A stretch of 64,000 bases of DNA from Paenibacillus rigui (GCF_002234615.1 NZ_NMQW01000018.1:1-64000), one strand, 5' to 3'. Positions 28,440 to 38,645 are shown, counted from the first letter of the stretch. A program made the numbers and translations. Notes: generated by a model from the letters alone, not told the origin.

Positions 28440-30014
28440 ATGCCCTCGTTTGCTAAGCATTCTTATCCTCTAATATTTTTGTCCTCCATCCATAAACGCC
28501 GCTTCTACAAGCGTCATACCCTGCAATTTCCGAAGATACCTGCTGAGCTCTTATGCGTTGTACGCGGGGGTGAAGGCATGGTGCGGATTCACAACGATAT
28601 GGTTACCTTAAGCCCCAATCAAATTTTTTTCCTGAAACCTTCTACCGAGATGGAAGTGATGCTGGAATCCGACTATGTAGACTATTATTTGCTGACGCTG
28701 CGTTCTGTTACGGTGACACGGCAGAGGGGGGAATGGTCATGTCAGCCTTCCCTTGACAGTGTATCGGTTTTGCCATCGGGAAAGCTGCTATTGCCGACTG
28801 CTAAAATTTGGCTCGAACGGGTGGAGCAGCTGCATGCCACCAGCAGGCTGTCTTCAGATGGTGCCCATGAAGTGCAGCGCCAATTCCAGATGTTCTTCCA
28901 GGACCTGCAGCAGGAGCTAGCCGGGCAGGGTGAAGCAGCCGGCAATGGGATTGACCAGAGCATTGGATACATGTACAAGCATTACAGTGAAAAAATTAAA
29001 CTGGATACCCTGGCGGAAATCGCTGGCTTGACCGAGACCTCCTATTCGAGAAGCTTCAAGAAGGCCAAAGGCGTTACTCCGGTCCAGTATTTGAATCAAA
29101 TCCGGATCGAGAGCTCGAAGGCGCTTCTGAAGCGGGAACTCCCGATTCAGGACGTAGCCGCATCCGTCGGCTTTGGCAATGAATTTTATTTTAGCCGGAT
29201 GTTCAAAAGGACGATCGGTCTTTCTCCTACCATCTATATGAAGCGCAAGCAGCTGCGGGTGGGTGTGGCTTCCTGCTACAGATACCAGGAAAATCTCCGC
29301 ACTTTGGGGACGGAAGCCTTATATGAAATGAATGGATATACCATTAAACAGCTGACTGCGGAGGAGCATCGAAGCTTTGTTCAAGTGCAGCTGGACGCAT
29401 TACGGGAAGCGAAGCCGGACATGATCCTGTCAGACTACCGTCACCTGCCGTTTTATGACCGGCTCAAGGACATTGCTCCAACGATTTGTCTGGATTTCAC
29501 GATGGACTGGCGTCAAAATCATTGGAGAATCGCCGAGCTCATTGGGCGGGAACAGGAGGCCAGGTACAATTTTGACCAGATGGAGCTCAAGGTGAATTAT
29601 ACCCGTGAAGTGCTCGCTCACGCCATTGGGAAGGAGACGCTGTCCATTCTGCGTTTTTATTATGGCAAAATCCGCATGTATGGCATGATCGACCACCCGC
29701 TGAACCACTTGCTGTATAAGGAGCTTGGGCTGAAGCCGGGCAGCTGTGTGCCCCAGCATGAACGAAGCAAGGAATTTACGCTTGCACAGGTGCCTCCCTT
29801 CGAAACCGATCATTTGCTGATCTACAAGCAGTATGTTTCACCCCAGGAGGAGGCCGCATTCTCTGCGTTATTGGCAAGCGATGCGTGGAGCACGATGAAG
29901 GCGGTGCGGAATGATCAAATACGGTTTACCCCGAATTGGATCGGGATGAGCTGGTCCCCAACCGGGCTGAACGAGATCATGGATTATTTACTGGATGCTT
30001 ATGGTTCGGAGTAG
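28440..30014 (+). CDS. Btr-like AraC regulator fused to a siderophore-binding domain
   Basis: A 524-residue cytoplasmic activator. The N-terminal cupin-like sensor (1-110) is followed by an AraC double HTH (about 173-275) containing LAEIAGLTETSYSRSFKKAKGVTPVQYL and VAASVGFGNEFYFSRMFKRTIGLSPTIY. A class III periplasmic-binding-like domain follows (277-524), starting RVGVASCYRYQENLRTLGTEA. This order is that of Bacillus Btr (YbbB), which senses Fe-bacillibactin inside the cell and activates feuABC. Here it very likely senses the siderophore imported by 24568-27660 and activates those genes. It converges with the next gene with only three bases between the stops. Confidence 0.9.
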   Translation: MPSFAKHSYPLIFLSSIHKRRFYKRHTLQFPKIPAELLCVVRGGEGMVRIHNDMVTLSPNQIFFLKPSTEMEVMLESDYVDYYLLTLRSVTVTRQRGEWSCQPSLDSVSVLPSGKLLLPTAKIWLERVEQLHATSRLSSDGAHEVQRQFQMFFQDLQQELAGQGEAAGNGIDQSIGYMYKHYSEKIKLDTLAEIAGLTETSYSRSFKKAKGVTPVQYLNQIRIESSKALLKRELPIQDVAASVGFGNEFYFSRMFKRTIGLSPTIYMKRKQLRVGVASCYRYQENLRTLGTEALYEMNGYTIKQLTAEEHRSFVQVQLDALREAKPDMILSDYRHLPFYDRLKDIAPTICLDFTMDWRQNHWRIAELIGREQEARYNFDQMELKVNYTREVLAHAIGKETLSILRFYYGKIRMYGMIDHPLNHLLYKELGLKPGSCVPQHERSKEFTLAQVPPFETDHLLIYKQYVSPQEEAAFSALLASDAWSTMKAVRNDQIRFTPNWIGMSWSPTGLNEIMDYLLDAYGSE

Positions 30015-30017
30015 CCA

Positions 30018-30887
30018 CTACGGCAAGTACTGCTTGCGGAACCGCATCGGCGAGATCCCGGCGTATTGCTTGAAGCAGTTGGAGAAGTACGGAGTATTCG
30101 GAAAGCCAACGTGTTCGGCGATTTGCGTCATCGGCCACTCCGTCTTGACCAGCAGCAGCTTGGCTTGCTCCATGCGGTATCGGTGCAAATATTCCATCGG
30201 CGTGCATGCGTATATTTCTTTCATGCATCTGACGATATAATTCGGGTGAAAACGTAGCGCCTCGGCAAGCGTTCCATTCGTCACCTCGGCCTGATAATGC
30301 TGGCGCAGGTAAGCTTCTGTCTGATCGGCCAGTTCCTTTGCTGGCGAGCCTTCTTTTCCAGCGAGCTGCTCCTCCAGCAGACGAAGCAGCTCGAGGAACA
30401 GCTGCTGCCCGTTCCAGTACGCAGCTGACCGGTGCCGTTTAAAGTCAGCCAGCATCTTGCGCAAATGACGCTCGGCCAGAGCGAATTCCGGCAGTGAGGC
30501 GTATTGGGGAATCCGAAGCTGATAAGGATTGGACCAGGTTTGCCGAACCGGATGGATATCACTTTCCCCGTCATGGATGTGGCGGGCCTCCTCGTACCAT
30601 ACCCCAGGAAAATCGAAATGAATCCAGTAAAAGACGGTCTCCGTCTCGCACGGCTTAACCGGATAATGGTAACGATCCGGAAGCAGCAGCAGCGTCTGAC
30701 CCTCTGCAACGGTCCAGTGCCGGTCATCCTCTCCCATGTACAGGGCGCCTTTGACAACGAAGAGCAGGTCAAAGATGCCGAGCTTCCGGCGGCTTGGGTG
30801 CTGCTCACCCGGTCTGAAGGTGGATTCGCCGATTGTGATGAAATAAGGCATCGGCGGCAGCTTCATCGAAATCAGTCCGTCATTCAT
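30018..30887 (-). CDS. AraC-family transcription regulator, cupin plus HTH
   Basis: A 289-residue regulator. The N-terminal AraC_binding cupin (about 20-120) includes LGIFDLLFVVKGALYMGED and a run ending LLLPDRYHYPVKP. The C-terminal HTH covers about 185-289 with GFPNTPYFSNCFKQYAGISPMRFRKQY. It is divergent from the GH127 gene at 31037 across a 149-base gap, so it most likely activates that gene in response to an arabinose-type sugar. GGAG lies just upstream of the ATG on the minus strand. Confidence 0.9.
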   Translation of the reverse strand: MNDGLISMKLPPMPYFITIGESTFRPGEQHPSRRKLGIFDLLFVVKGALYMGEDDRHWTVAEGQTLLLLPDRYHYPVKPCETETVFYWIHFDFPGVWYEEARHIHDGESDIHPVRQTWSNPYQLRIPQYASLPEFALAERHLRKMLADFKRHRSAAYWNGQQLFLELLRLLEEQLAGKEGSPAKELADQTEAYLRQHYQAEVTNGTLAEALRFHPNYIVRCMKEIYACTPMEYLHRYRMEQAKLLLVKTEWPMTQIAEHVGFPNTPYFSNCFKQYAGISPMRFRKQYLP

Positions 30888-31036
30888 GTGCCTTGACTCC
30901 CTTTTCAGTAGTGTGAAATTTTATAAAAAACAAGTTGATTTTATACGTAGATGTTCCTTCCTTCCAAGGATAAACTGGAGTAGGAAAATAATCAAATGTT
31001 ATATAAACGTTGCACACAACGAAGGAGGGAAGACAC

Positions 31037-33019
31037 ATGTTGGACTCTGCTAGAGGACAATGCAGCACCGGCCGCGTTCGCATTCAGGATGAATTCTGGA
31101 ACCGCTATACGTCATTGGTTCGGGAGACGGTGATTCCATACCAATGGGAGGCATTAAACGACTTGGTTCCGGATGCCCAACCAAGCTTTGCGATTCGAAA
31201 TTTTCGCATTGCGGCAGGGCTTGAAGCAGGGGAATACGGGGGGATGGTCTTTCAGGACAGCGATGTGGCGAAATGGCTCGAAGCGGTTGGTTATTCGCTG
31301 CGGAATCACCCCGACCCTCAATTGGAGCAAACTGCGGATGAGGTCATCGAGTTGATCGCAAGGGCACAGCACAAAAACGGCTACCTCAATACGTACTACA
31401 CGGTCAAAGAACCGGGTCAGGAGTGGACCAACCTACATGAGGCTCATGAGCTTTACTGCGCGGGGCACATGATGGAGGCTGCGGTTGCTTATTATGAAGC
31501 GACAGGCAAGCGAAGGCTGCTTGACGTAATGTGCAAATGTGCCGATCATATCGATTCGGTTTTCGGTCGGGAGCCCGGCAAGCTGAGGGGCTATGACGGA
31601 CACCAGGAAATTGAGCTTGCCCTTGTGAAGCTGTATGAATCAACTGGAGAGGAACGCTATTTGAAGCTGGCTCAATATTTCATCGATGAGCGAGGGGCGG
31701 AGCCGAATTTTCTTGTGGAGGAGTGCAAGCGAAGAGAAGGGTACAGCCATTGGGGGAAAAAGAATCTGCCGATTCCATCAGTCGAGCAGATGGCGTACAA
31801 CCAGGCTCACAAGCCGGTCCGGGAACAGGAAACGGCCGTCGGGCATGCCGTAAGAGCGGTCTACATGTACACGGCCATGGCCGATCTGGCCAGGCTGACG
31901 GGAGACCGGGAGCTGATGGACGCGTGCCGCCGCTTGTGGAACAATATGACCCGCAAGCAGATGTACATTACCGGCGGCATTGGGTCCACCCATCATGGGG
32001 AGGCATTTTCGTTCGATTATGACCTGCCCAACGATACCGTCTATGCCGAGACCTGCGCTTCTATCGGTCTGATCTTTTTCGCCCGCCGCATGCTTGAGCT
32101 TGAACCGAAGAGCGAGTATGCAGATGTGATGGAGCGGGCCCTCTACAACAATGTGATCGGCAGCATGTCGCAGGACGGCAGGCATTATTTCTACGTGAAT
32201 CCGCTTGAAGTATGGCCGAAGGCTTCCGAGCGCAATCCGGGCCGGCAGCATGTGAAGGCGGCGCGGCAAAAATGGTTCGGCTGCTCCTGCTGCCCTCCGA
32301 ATGTGGCACGGCTGCTCAGCTCATTGAACAGCTATATCTATACTTTCTCGACAACGGCTAATACGATTTATACGCATTTGTTTATCGGAAGCGAGGCCGA
32401 GTTCCAGCTGGATGCGGGGACTGTTAAGCTCAAGCAGCAATCGTGTTTGCCATGGGAAGGGAATGTCAGCATTGAGCTGTCCGAGGTTCCGGCTGCGCCG
32501 TTTGCGCTCGCTCTGCGCATTCCATCCTGGAGCTTTGGCCGGGCCGTCATGAGCCTGAATGGCGCCCCGGTCGATTATCGTGTCGAGGACGGTTACGCGA
32601 TAATCGGCAGACAGTGGATGCAAGGGGACAGGGTAACATGGGTGCTTGCCCTGGAGCCACAGCTGACGGCCGCTCACCCCGAGATTCGCGCGAATGCGGG
32701 GAAAGCGGCTATCGAACGGGGGCCGCTGGTGTACTGTCTTGAGGAAACGGACAATATGAGCCCGATTGCCTCTTTGTTCATTCGAAGCGCTTCGAAGCTG
32801 AAGTCCGTTTATGATCATGACCTGCTCGGCGGAGCGGTCGTTATCGAGGCAGACGGCAGCGCCGATGAACGTGCATCCTGGCAAACCGACACGCCATACC
32901 GGCCGCTTGCGCAGCAGCGGGCATCCGAACCGGTGAAGCTGAGAGCGGTACCGTATTACCTGTGGGGTAATCGGACACCGGGAGAAATGAGTGTGTGGAT
33001 TCGCACGGTAGTTGAGTAA
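31037..33019 (+). CDS. GH127 beta-L-arabinofuranosidase
   Basis: A 660-residue cytoplasmic zinc-dependent retaining glycosidase that releases beta-linked L-arabinofuranose. The metal and catalytic residues of Bifidobacterium HypBA1 (Glu338, Cys340, Cys417, Cys418) appear here as E338 and C340 in AETCAS and C418/C419 in SCCPPN, nearly the same numbering. The conserved start QDEFWNRYTSLVRETVIPYQWEALND also fits. ATG at 31037 has AAGGAGGG upstream. It is transcribed alone, divergent from an AraC regulator. Beta-arabinofuranosides occur on plant hydroxyproline-rich glycoproteins and some pectins. Confidence 0.94.
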   Translation: MLDSARGQCSTGRVRIQDEFWNRYTSLVRETVIPYQWEALNDLVPDAQPSFAIRNFRIAAGLEAGEYGGMVFQDSDVAKWLEAVGYSLRNHPDPQLEQTADEVIELIARAQHKNGYLNTYYTVKEPGQEWTNLHEAHELYCAGHMMEAAVAYYEATGKRRLLDVMCKCADHIDSVFGREPGKLRGYDGHQEIELALVKLYESTGEERYLKLAQYFIDERGAEPNFLVEECKRREGYSHWGKKNLPIPSVEQMAYNQAHKPVREQETAVGHAVRAVYMYTAMADLARLTGDRELMDACRRLWNNMTRKQMYITGGIGSTHHGEAFSFDYDLPNDTVYAETCASIGLIFFARRMLELEPKSEYADVMERALYNNVIGSMSQDGRHYFYVNPLEVWPKASERNPGRQHVKAARQKWFGCSCCPPNVARLLSSLNSYIYTFSTTANTIYTHLFIGSEAEFQLDAGTVKLKQQSCLPWEGNVSIELSEVPAAPFALALRIPSWSFGRAVMSLNGAPVDYRVEDGYAIIGRQWMQGDRVTWVLALEPQLTAAHPEIRANAGKAAIERGPLVYCLEETDNMSPIASLFIRSASKLKSVYDHDLLGGAVVIEADGSADERASWQTDTPYRPLAQQRASEPVKLRAVPYYLWGNRTPGEMSVWIRTVVE

Positions 33020-33396
33020 TGATGAGACTATGAAATCATAATTCCCCAAAATGAAGATACACTCTCAAAATTAATGATCGTATTGTCTTCATATTTATGA
33101 GCGGTTTCAATTTTTGCTGATTTAAAATGAGAGCCATCCTCTATATAACTAAGGAGAGACCAGCTCTTACAATATGTGAAAGTGCTCTATGTTATGTTCA
33201 CGCCGAACAGCAGAGGGAAGAGATGGCGATTTTTTGAAATCACGACGCAGCAAAAAAAGAAGAGCAGTGCACCTTGCGCTAGCTTTCTTCGCAAACAAAG
33301 CAGGGACGGCCGCGGATCGGGCAGCCGTCCCTGCTGTTTCCTATGAACGGATGCCGGGAGAAACTCGAGAACGCTGGCTCGATCCCTGCTTTTGTG
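33020..33396. other. Gap between the GH127 gene and the next regulator, with a strong hairpin
   Basis: No gene is seen. AGCAGGGACGGC (33299-33310) pairs perfectly over 12 bases with 33324-33335. On the + strand only GTTTCC follows, while on the - strand TTGTTTGCG follows, so termination would be weak in either direction. The hairpin may still end the GH127 transcript, though it lies 280 bases after the stop. Confidence 0.5.
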
Positions 33397-33402
33397 TATA
33401 AT
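33397..33402 (+). promoter_or_regulatory. -10 element for the membrane AraC regulator
   Basis: TATAAT lies 42 bases before the ATG at 33445. The -35 region (CTGGCT around 33374) is poor. Confidence 0.4.
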
Positions 33403-33444
33403 GAGATTATTACTTATATAACAAGATTGCCGGAGGTAACGGTT

Positions 33445-35757
33445 ATGAGTCTTCGAAGGATTCGTTTTAACACACATAGCATCGTATTCAACTGGCTCAT
33501 CTCCTACATCTCCGTACTGCTGGTACCAATTGTGGTAAGCGCTTTTATTTATACAGCAACCTGGCATGTGGTGGAATCCGAAGTAAATCGGGCCAATGAG
33601 TCGCTTCTTCGGCAGATGGAACAGGCGATTGACGGCAATCTAAGCGGCATCGAACGGCTCAGCGTAGAAATGGCGTTAAGTAAACGTCTTGCAGGCTTCA
33701 TTGGCACGGCCAAGCCGCTGACAGACAATGACTACTACGATATTGTCAGTATCGCAGCGGATCTTCGGTTGTATCAGCTGGCTAACGATTATATCGAGCA
33801 AATATACGTGTATTACAAGAATAGTGATACGGTCATATCTACCCGCGAACGAATCGATAGCCGCGGGCTATTCGATAGGATTAGAGAACGAGATGACATG
33901 AGCTATGAGCAATGGCAGACGTTTTTCAACAAGCGATACATCCAGGAATATGCACCGGTCACTCTTCGGGAGAATGGAGAAGCGGTTAAAGCCGTGATGT
34001 ATGCCAAATCGATCCTGCTTGATAACCCTGAACAACCGGGCGCCGTTATCTTATTTATGATTAAAAATTCAAAGCTCCTTGAAAGCATCAGCTCTGCAAA
34101 CCAAACGTCCGTAGCCGTGCTGGATAAGGACAATCGCTTGATTGCCTCCACCGGCATCGAGCAGCTCCCTGATTTTCTTGCCCAGGCAAAATTTACTGGA
34201 ACCAATGGGTTATTCTACGCAGGCCAGGCTGAGCAGGAAGTAGCGGTTTCCTATACGACTTCAGAAAAGACCGGGTGGAAGTACGTCTCGATGATCCCCG
34301 CCGAAATGTTCGATGAGAAAATGAAATATGTAAAGAAGCTGATTTATATCAGTCTTACGGTAAGCTTGCTGGTCGGGGGACTCGTCACCTTCTTATTCCT
34401 GAGAAGAAATTATAATCCGATCCATACGTTAATTCGCAGCCTCTCCACCAAATCAGGAATCACCTTTGAGAAAGGGTCGAATGAATACGGCTATTTGCAA
34501 GCTGCGCTGAACAATACCTTGGACGAGAAGGAGAAGGCCGGCCAACGATTGGAACAGCACCGCGACGCCATCCGTTCCCACTTTCTCCAGGACCTGCTTA
34601 AAGGGCGGATTGAACCGAAGGTACCCCTGCACGAGTTGTTTCAGAGTCATAATATCCGGCTGTTAACATCGGAGTTCGCCGTATTGTTATTTCATATTGA
34701 CCACCACGGTAAGTTCCATGCCTCCGACTTCATAGAGCCTCAGAAGGTGAAGCTCGTACACTTTATTATTATGAATGTGGCGGAGGAAGTGGCGGGATCC
34801 AGGCATCAAGCCATGACTACGGAAATTGACGGCCAGCAGGCATGCATTATTAATTTCAACGAAGAATATGAAGCGGGACAATTAAATCGGATCGCGGAAC
34901 AGGTGAAATCGTTCGTAGCGGATCATTATCATATTCACTTGACGGTAGCCATTAGCAGAGTCCATCAAGGACTTGGAGGGATTTCGACCGCTTATCAGGA
35001 ATCGCTCGCTGCACTTGAGTACCGATTAGTCAAGGAAAGAGGAGAAATCATTCGGTATGAGGATCTGCCAGGTGCAGGCACGGTTCGAGGCAGTAACCGG
35101 TACTTCTATCCCGTGCATATGGAGCAGCAGCTCATTAATTTCATCAAGACGGGGGATTACGAAAACTCCAGGGCCGCGGTCGACGAAATTGTTGAAACCA
35201 ATATAGCGGATGCTACTTTATCCGTTCCACTGGCTAAATGTCTTATGTTTGACCTTATCATTACCATGCTCAAGACGCTGGACGAAATCAGCAGCAGCGA
35301 CAAGCGGGATTTCATTGACATGATGAACCCGGTGGATCGATTAACCGCTTGCCAAACGATCAATGAAATGAGAGAGCAGATCGGGGCCGTGCTTCAGCAG
35401 GTTTGTGCCTCCATCCAGGATGACCGCAAGCAGGGGCATAATCAGCTCAGTCAGCAGGTGATGGCTTACGTGAAAGAGCATTACAGCTCTGAAAACCTGA
35501 ATATTACGATGATTGGGGAGGCCTTCCGCTTAACTCCCCCTTATTTGTCAAAACAATTTAAAGCTCAAACAGGTGAGGCGCTCCTGGAGTATATTAGCAG
35601 GACGCGTATTGAAGAGGCCAAGCGCCTTCTTGCCGACCAATCCTCTCCTATTGCCGAAATTGCAAGAAAGGTAGGCTACTCGGATATTAACACATTTAAT
35701 CGACTGTTCAAAAAGTATGAGGGCATCACCCCAGGCAAATATAAGAGCATTCTATAG
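33445..35757 (+). CDS. Membrane-bound AraC-family regulator with extracellular sensor domain
   Basis: A 770-residue one-protein sensor-regulator. A membrane span near 13-36 is followed by an extracellular Cache-like domain (SVAVLDKDNRLIASTGIEQLP and TTSEKTGWKYVSMIPAEMF), a second span near 294-316, a long cytoplasmic linker region, and an AraC HTH at about 672-770 (IAEIARKVGYSDINTFNRLFKKYEGITPGKY). ATG at 33445 has GGAGG eight bases upstream; the longer frame from 33343 is rejected. It would sense an extracellular sugar and activate the LplABC-type importer and enzymes downstream. It differs from 1706/3480 in joining sensor and regulator in one chain. Confidence 0.9.
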   Translation: MSLRRIRFNTHSIVFNWLISYISVLLVPIVVSAFIYTATWHVVESEVNRANESLLRQMEQAIDGNLSGIERLSVEMALSKRLAGFIGTAKPLTDNDYYDIVSIAADLRLYQLANDYIEQIYVYYKNSDTVISTRERIDSRGLFDRIRERDDMSYEQWQTFFNKRYIQEYAPVTLRENGEAVKAVMYAKSILLDNPEQPGAVILFMIKNSKLLESISSANQTSVAVLDKDNRLIASTGIEQLPDFLAQAKFTGTNGLFYAGQAEQEVAVSYTTSEKTGWKYVSMIPAEMFDEKMKYVKKLIYISLTVSLLVGGLVTFLFLRRNYNPIHTLIRSLSTKSGITFEKGSNEYGYLQAALNNTLDEKEKAGQRLEQHRDAIRSHFLQDLLKGRIEPKVPLHELFQSHNIRLLTSEFAVLLFHIDHHGKFHASDFIEPQKVKLVHFIIMNVAEEVAGSRHQAMTTEIDGQQACIINFNEEYEAGQLNRIAEQVKSFVADHYHIHLTVAISRVHQGLGGISTAYQESLAALEYRLVKERGEIIRYEDLPGAGTVRGSNRYFYPVHMEQQLINFIKTGDYENSRAAVDEIVETNIADATLSVPLAKCLMFDLIITMLKTLDEISSSDKRDFIDMMNPVDRLTACQTINEMREQIGAVLQQVCASIQDDRKQGHNQLSQQVMAYVKEHYSSENLNITMIGEAFRLTPPYLSKQFKAQTGEALLEYISRTRIEEAKRLLADQSSPIAEIARKVGYSDINTFNRLFKKYEGITPGKYKSIL

Positions 35758-35794
35758 GGCATGTCATTGAATAAAAGTCTCTCTCCTCCATCTG

Positions 35795-35826
35795 AGCCGC
35801 CGAGTGCGGCTATTTCCGTTTTTTAA
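35795..35826 (+). terminator. Intrinsic terminator after the regulator
   Basis: AGCCGC and GCGGCT pair around CGAGT and are followed by ATTTCCGTTTTTT. The stem is short, but the T-run is good. Confidence 0.75.
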
Positions 35827-35992
35827 AGGGTATATTCCGTTTTGCATATTCTTAACTCCCCATTTTAAAGACGAATTCTGTTTTTTGTAGATTTCCAAAA
35901 CACGATCTTAAGACCATAATAGGGCCATGGGTGACAGTCTTTTGCAGATGAGCACCCAAAAAGAACTTGCGACGAATACAAGGGGGATAACG

Positions 35993-37615
35993 ATGAAAAA
36001 GCAATCTATGAACAAATCGGTCGGTCTTGCCGTTTCCGTCATGCTGGCTTCAACGAGCCTATTGGCGGCATGCTCCAGCACAAAGGAGGGAGGAACCGAC
36101 TCGACTAAGAAACCAGCCGCACCGATGACCGAAGCGGGCAAATACCCGGTTAGCACGGCGGAAACCATTACATCCTGGGAGCAGATTAATTCGAACTTAA
36201 CCACGTTCTTTCCCAACCTGGCCGATTCGCCCTTTGGCAAACAGCTGGAGAAGGAAACGGGCATCAAAGTCAAATACTCGCACCCGGCAGACGGACAGTC
36301 GAAGGAGCAATTCAACCTTCTTATCGCATCGAACAATTTAACCGATGTCATCGAGTACGATTGGAACAGTTCTTACCCTGGCGGACCGGAAAAGGCGATT
36401 GCCGATAAGGTCATCCTCCCTTTAAACGAGTTAATTGATAAGCATGCACCGAATTTGAAGAAAAGGCTGGAGCAGGACAAAGAGCTGAATAAAATGCTGA
36501 AGACGGACAGCGGCAAATACTATGTGTTTCCTATGATTCGTCCGGATAACGGCCTTGTATTCCGCGGTCCGATGATCCGCAAGGACTGGTTGGACGAACT
36601 TCAATTGAGTGTTCCTTCAACCATTGATGAGTGGTACACGGTCTTGAAAGCGTTTAAGGAAAAGAAAAATGCTTCGGCCCCTTTCACGGCACAATATAGC
36701 AATGAGCTTAATATTCAGGATGCGTTCATCGGTGCCTTCCAAACGGCTAACCGTTACTATATCGACGATCAGGGCAAGGTCAAGTACGGACCGGTGGACC
36801 CTCAGTTTAAGGAAGCATTAACCTTGCTTCGTAAATGGTACGCCGAGGGACTGATCGATAAGGATTTTGCTTTGAATACGGACTCCAAATCCTATGACAA
36901 TAAAATGCTGAGCAATGCCTCGGGGGCTACGGTCGGACTGTTGAGCGGAGGCATGGGACGCTGGATGGAATCAGGAAAGAAGCAGGATCCGAAGTTCCAG
37001 CTGGTTGCCGCTCCGTATCCTACGCTGAAGAAGGGGGAAAGGGCCTTCATCGGGCAGCGCGATTTCAAATATAACCCGGCAGCCAGCAAGGCGGTCACTA
37101 CAGCTGCCAAAAACCCTGAACTGGCTATAAGGTGGCTGGATTATGCATATAGCGAAAAGGGCAGTATGCTGTTCAACTTCGGTATTGAAGGAGAAAGCTA
37201 CACGATGCAGAACGGCAAACCGGCCTTTACGGATAAAATTACGAAGGATCCAAAGTACAATCTGCAGCAGATGGTATCCCAGTTTACGAAGCCGAACGGT
37301 CCTTTCCCAGGCGATTCCAGAAAAAGCTTCAATACTTTTAAGGAGCAGGATGAGGCAATAGCCATATGGGAGCAAACCGATGCAGCCAAACATGTGCTTC
37401 CGCTATTCATTACCCCTACGATAGAAGAAAGCAAAGAGGTAGCGAAAATCAATACTGCAATCGCCAGCTATAAAGAGGAAATGTTCGTGAAATTTGTTAT
37501 GGGGAAAGAGCCGCTTGATAAGTTTGACGATTATGTAAAGCGGATTAAAGATATGGGCAGCGACAAGGTTGTGAAAATTTATCAGGATGCTTACGACCGT
37601 TACAATAAGCGTTAA
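35993..37615 (+). CDS. LplA-type sugar-binding lipoprotein
   Basis: A 540-residue extracytoplasmic binding protein of the large class used for complex oligosaccharides. The signal peptide ends in LLAAC with C27 lipidated. FGKQLEKETGIKVKYSHPADG, IEYDWNSSYPGGPEKAIADKVILPLNELIDKHAPN and MIRKDWLDELQLSVPSTIDEWYTVLKAFK are typical of LplA/YtcQ proteins. ATG at 35993 has AGGGGG seven bases upstream; an in-frame ATG at 35927 lacks one. The two permease genes follow directly. Confidence 0.93.
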   Translation: MKKQSMNKSVGLAVSVMLASTSLLAACSSTKEGGTDSTKKPAAPMTEAGKYPVSTAETITSWEQINSNLTTFFPNLADSPFGKQLEKETGIKVKYSHPADGQSKEQFNLLIASNNLTDVIEYDWNSSYPGGPEKAIADKVILPLNELIDKHAPNLKKRLEQDKELNKMLKTDSGKYYVFPMIRPDNGLVFRGPMIRKDWLDELQLSVPSTIDEWYTVLKAFKEKKNASAPFTAQYSNELNIQDAFIGAFQTANRYYIDDQGKVKYGPVDPQFKEALTLLRKWYAEGLIDKDFALNTDSKSYDNKMLSNASGATVGLLSGGMGRWMESGKKQDPKFQLVAAPYPTLKKGERAFIGQRDFKYNPAASKAVTTAAKNPELAIRWLDYAYSEKGSMLFNFGIEGESYTMQNGKPAFTDKITKDPKYNLQQMVSQFTKPNGPFPGDSRKSFNTFKEQDEAIAIWEQTDAAKHVLPLFITPTIEESKEVAKINTAIASYKEEMFVKFVMGKEPLDKFDDYVKRIKDMGSDKVVKIYQDAYDRYNKR

Positions 37616-37688
37616 AAAGCACGCCGGCTGCGCTTCAAGAGGACGCGTTTTCCTGTAAAAGGGCATTAAGGAATGGAGTGGAATAGAG

Positions 37689-38645
37689 ATGTCTGCAATT
37701 CATCAGGAAGCAACACCCATCGTTCGAGACTCAACACAAACGAAGTCTGGTCTGCTGCTGGATATACGAAAAAATAAATTATTATATCTCATGCTGCTTC
37801 CGGTATTGTTATATTATATCGTATTTCATTATGGTCCCATGTATGGAGCCCTGATCGCCTTCAAGGATTTCTCGCCGAGTCTGGGGATTTTAGGGAGCGA
37901 ATGGGTTGGCTTCGAGCACTTTAAGACGTTCTTTACCGGAGCCTATTTCTGGAGGACCATCAAGAATACGATTTTGATCAGCCTCTACGAACTGATCTTT
38001 GGTTTCCCAGCTCCGATCATTTTAGCTCTACTTTTAAATGAAGTGAAGCATTCCTTGTTCAAGCGTACCGTTCAAACGGTTACTTACATGCCGCATTTTA
38101 TCTCTTTGGTTGTTATTTGCGGTATTGTTAAGGACTTTACTTCAAGTGAGGGTGTTATTAACGATCTGATTGCCTGGATGGGAGGAGAACGGGCTACGTT
38201 CCTGCTTGATCCGGAATGGTTCCGGCCGATTTATGTGTCCTCCGGGATCTGGCAGCATATCGGATGGGGTACCATTATTTATTTAGCCGCATTAACAGGC
38301 ATAGATCCCGAACAATACGAAGCGGCCCGTATGGACGGAGCTGGGCGCTGGAAGCAGCTGCTCCATGTTACGATTCCGGGGATCATGCCGACGATCATCA
38401 TTTTGCTTATCCTCGAAACGGGAAGAATGATGAACGTTGGTTTCGAAAAGATCATACTGCTGTACAATCCCAGCACTTACGAAACGGCTGATGTCGTCTC
38501 CTCTTATGTGTACCGGGTCGGTCTGCAGGATTTCAATTATAGCTTTAGTTCGGCTGTCGGTCTGTTTAATTCGGCAGTCAATTTCACCCTGCTTGTATTC
38601 TCAAATTGGCTAAGCCGAAAGTTAAACGATACGAGCCTTTGGTAA
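37689..38645 (+). CDS. LplB-type sugar ABC permease
   Basis: A 318-residue membrane protein with about six spans. Seen are LYYIVFHYGPMYGALIAFKDFSPS near the first span and the EAA loop EQYEAARMDGAGRWKQLLHVTIPGIMPT. The terminal SNWLSRKLNDTSLW is the usual LplB ending. It pairs with the permease at 38661. Confidence 0.94.
   Translation: MSAIHQEATPIVRDSTQTKSGLLLDIRKNKLLYLMLLPVLLYYIVFHYGPMYGALIAFKDFSPSLGILGSEWVGFEHFKTFFTGAYFWRTIKNTILISLYELIFGFPAPIILALLLNEVKHSLFKRTVQTVTYMPHFISLVVICGIVKDFTSSEGVINDLIAWMGGERATFLLDPEWFRPIYVSSGIWQHIGWGTIIYLAALTGIDPEQYEAARMDGAGRWKQLLHVTIPGIMPTIIILLILETGRMMNVGFEKIILLYNPSTYETADVVSSYVYRVGLQDFNYSFSSAVGLFNSAVNFTLLVFSNWLSRKLNDTSLW

Noticed and set aside
33299-33335. Strong intrinsic terminator for the GH127 gene
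   Set aside because: The 12-base stem is perfect, but no T-run follows on the + strand and it lies 280 bases after the stop, so only a hairpin is claimed.
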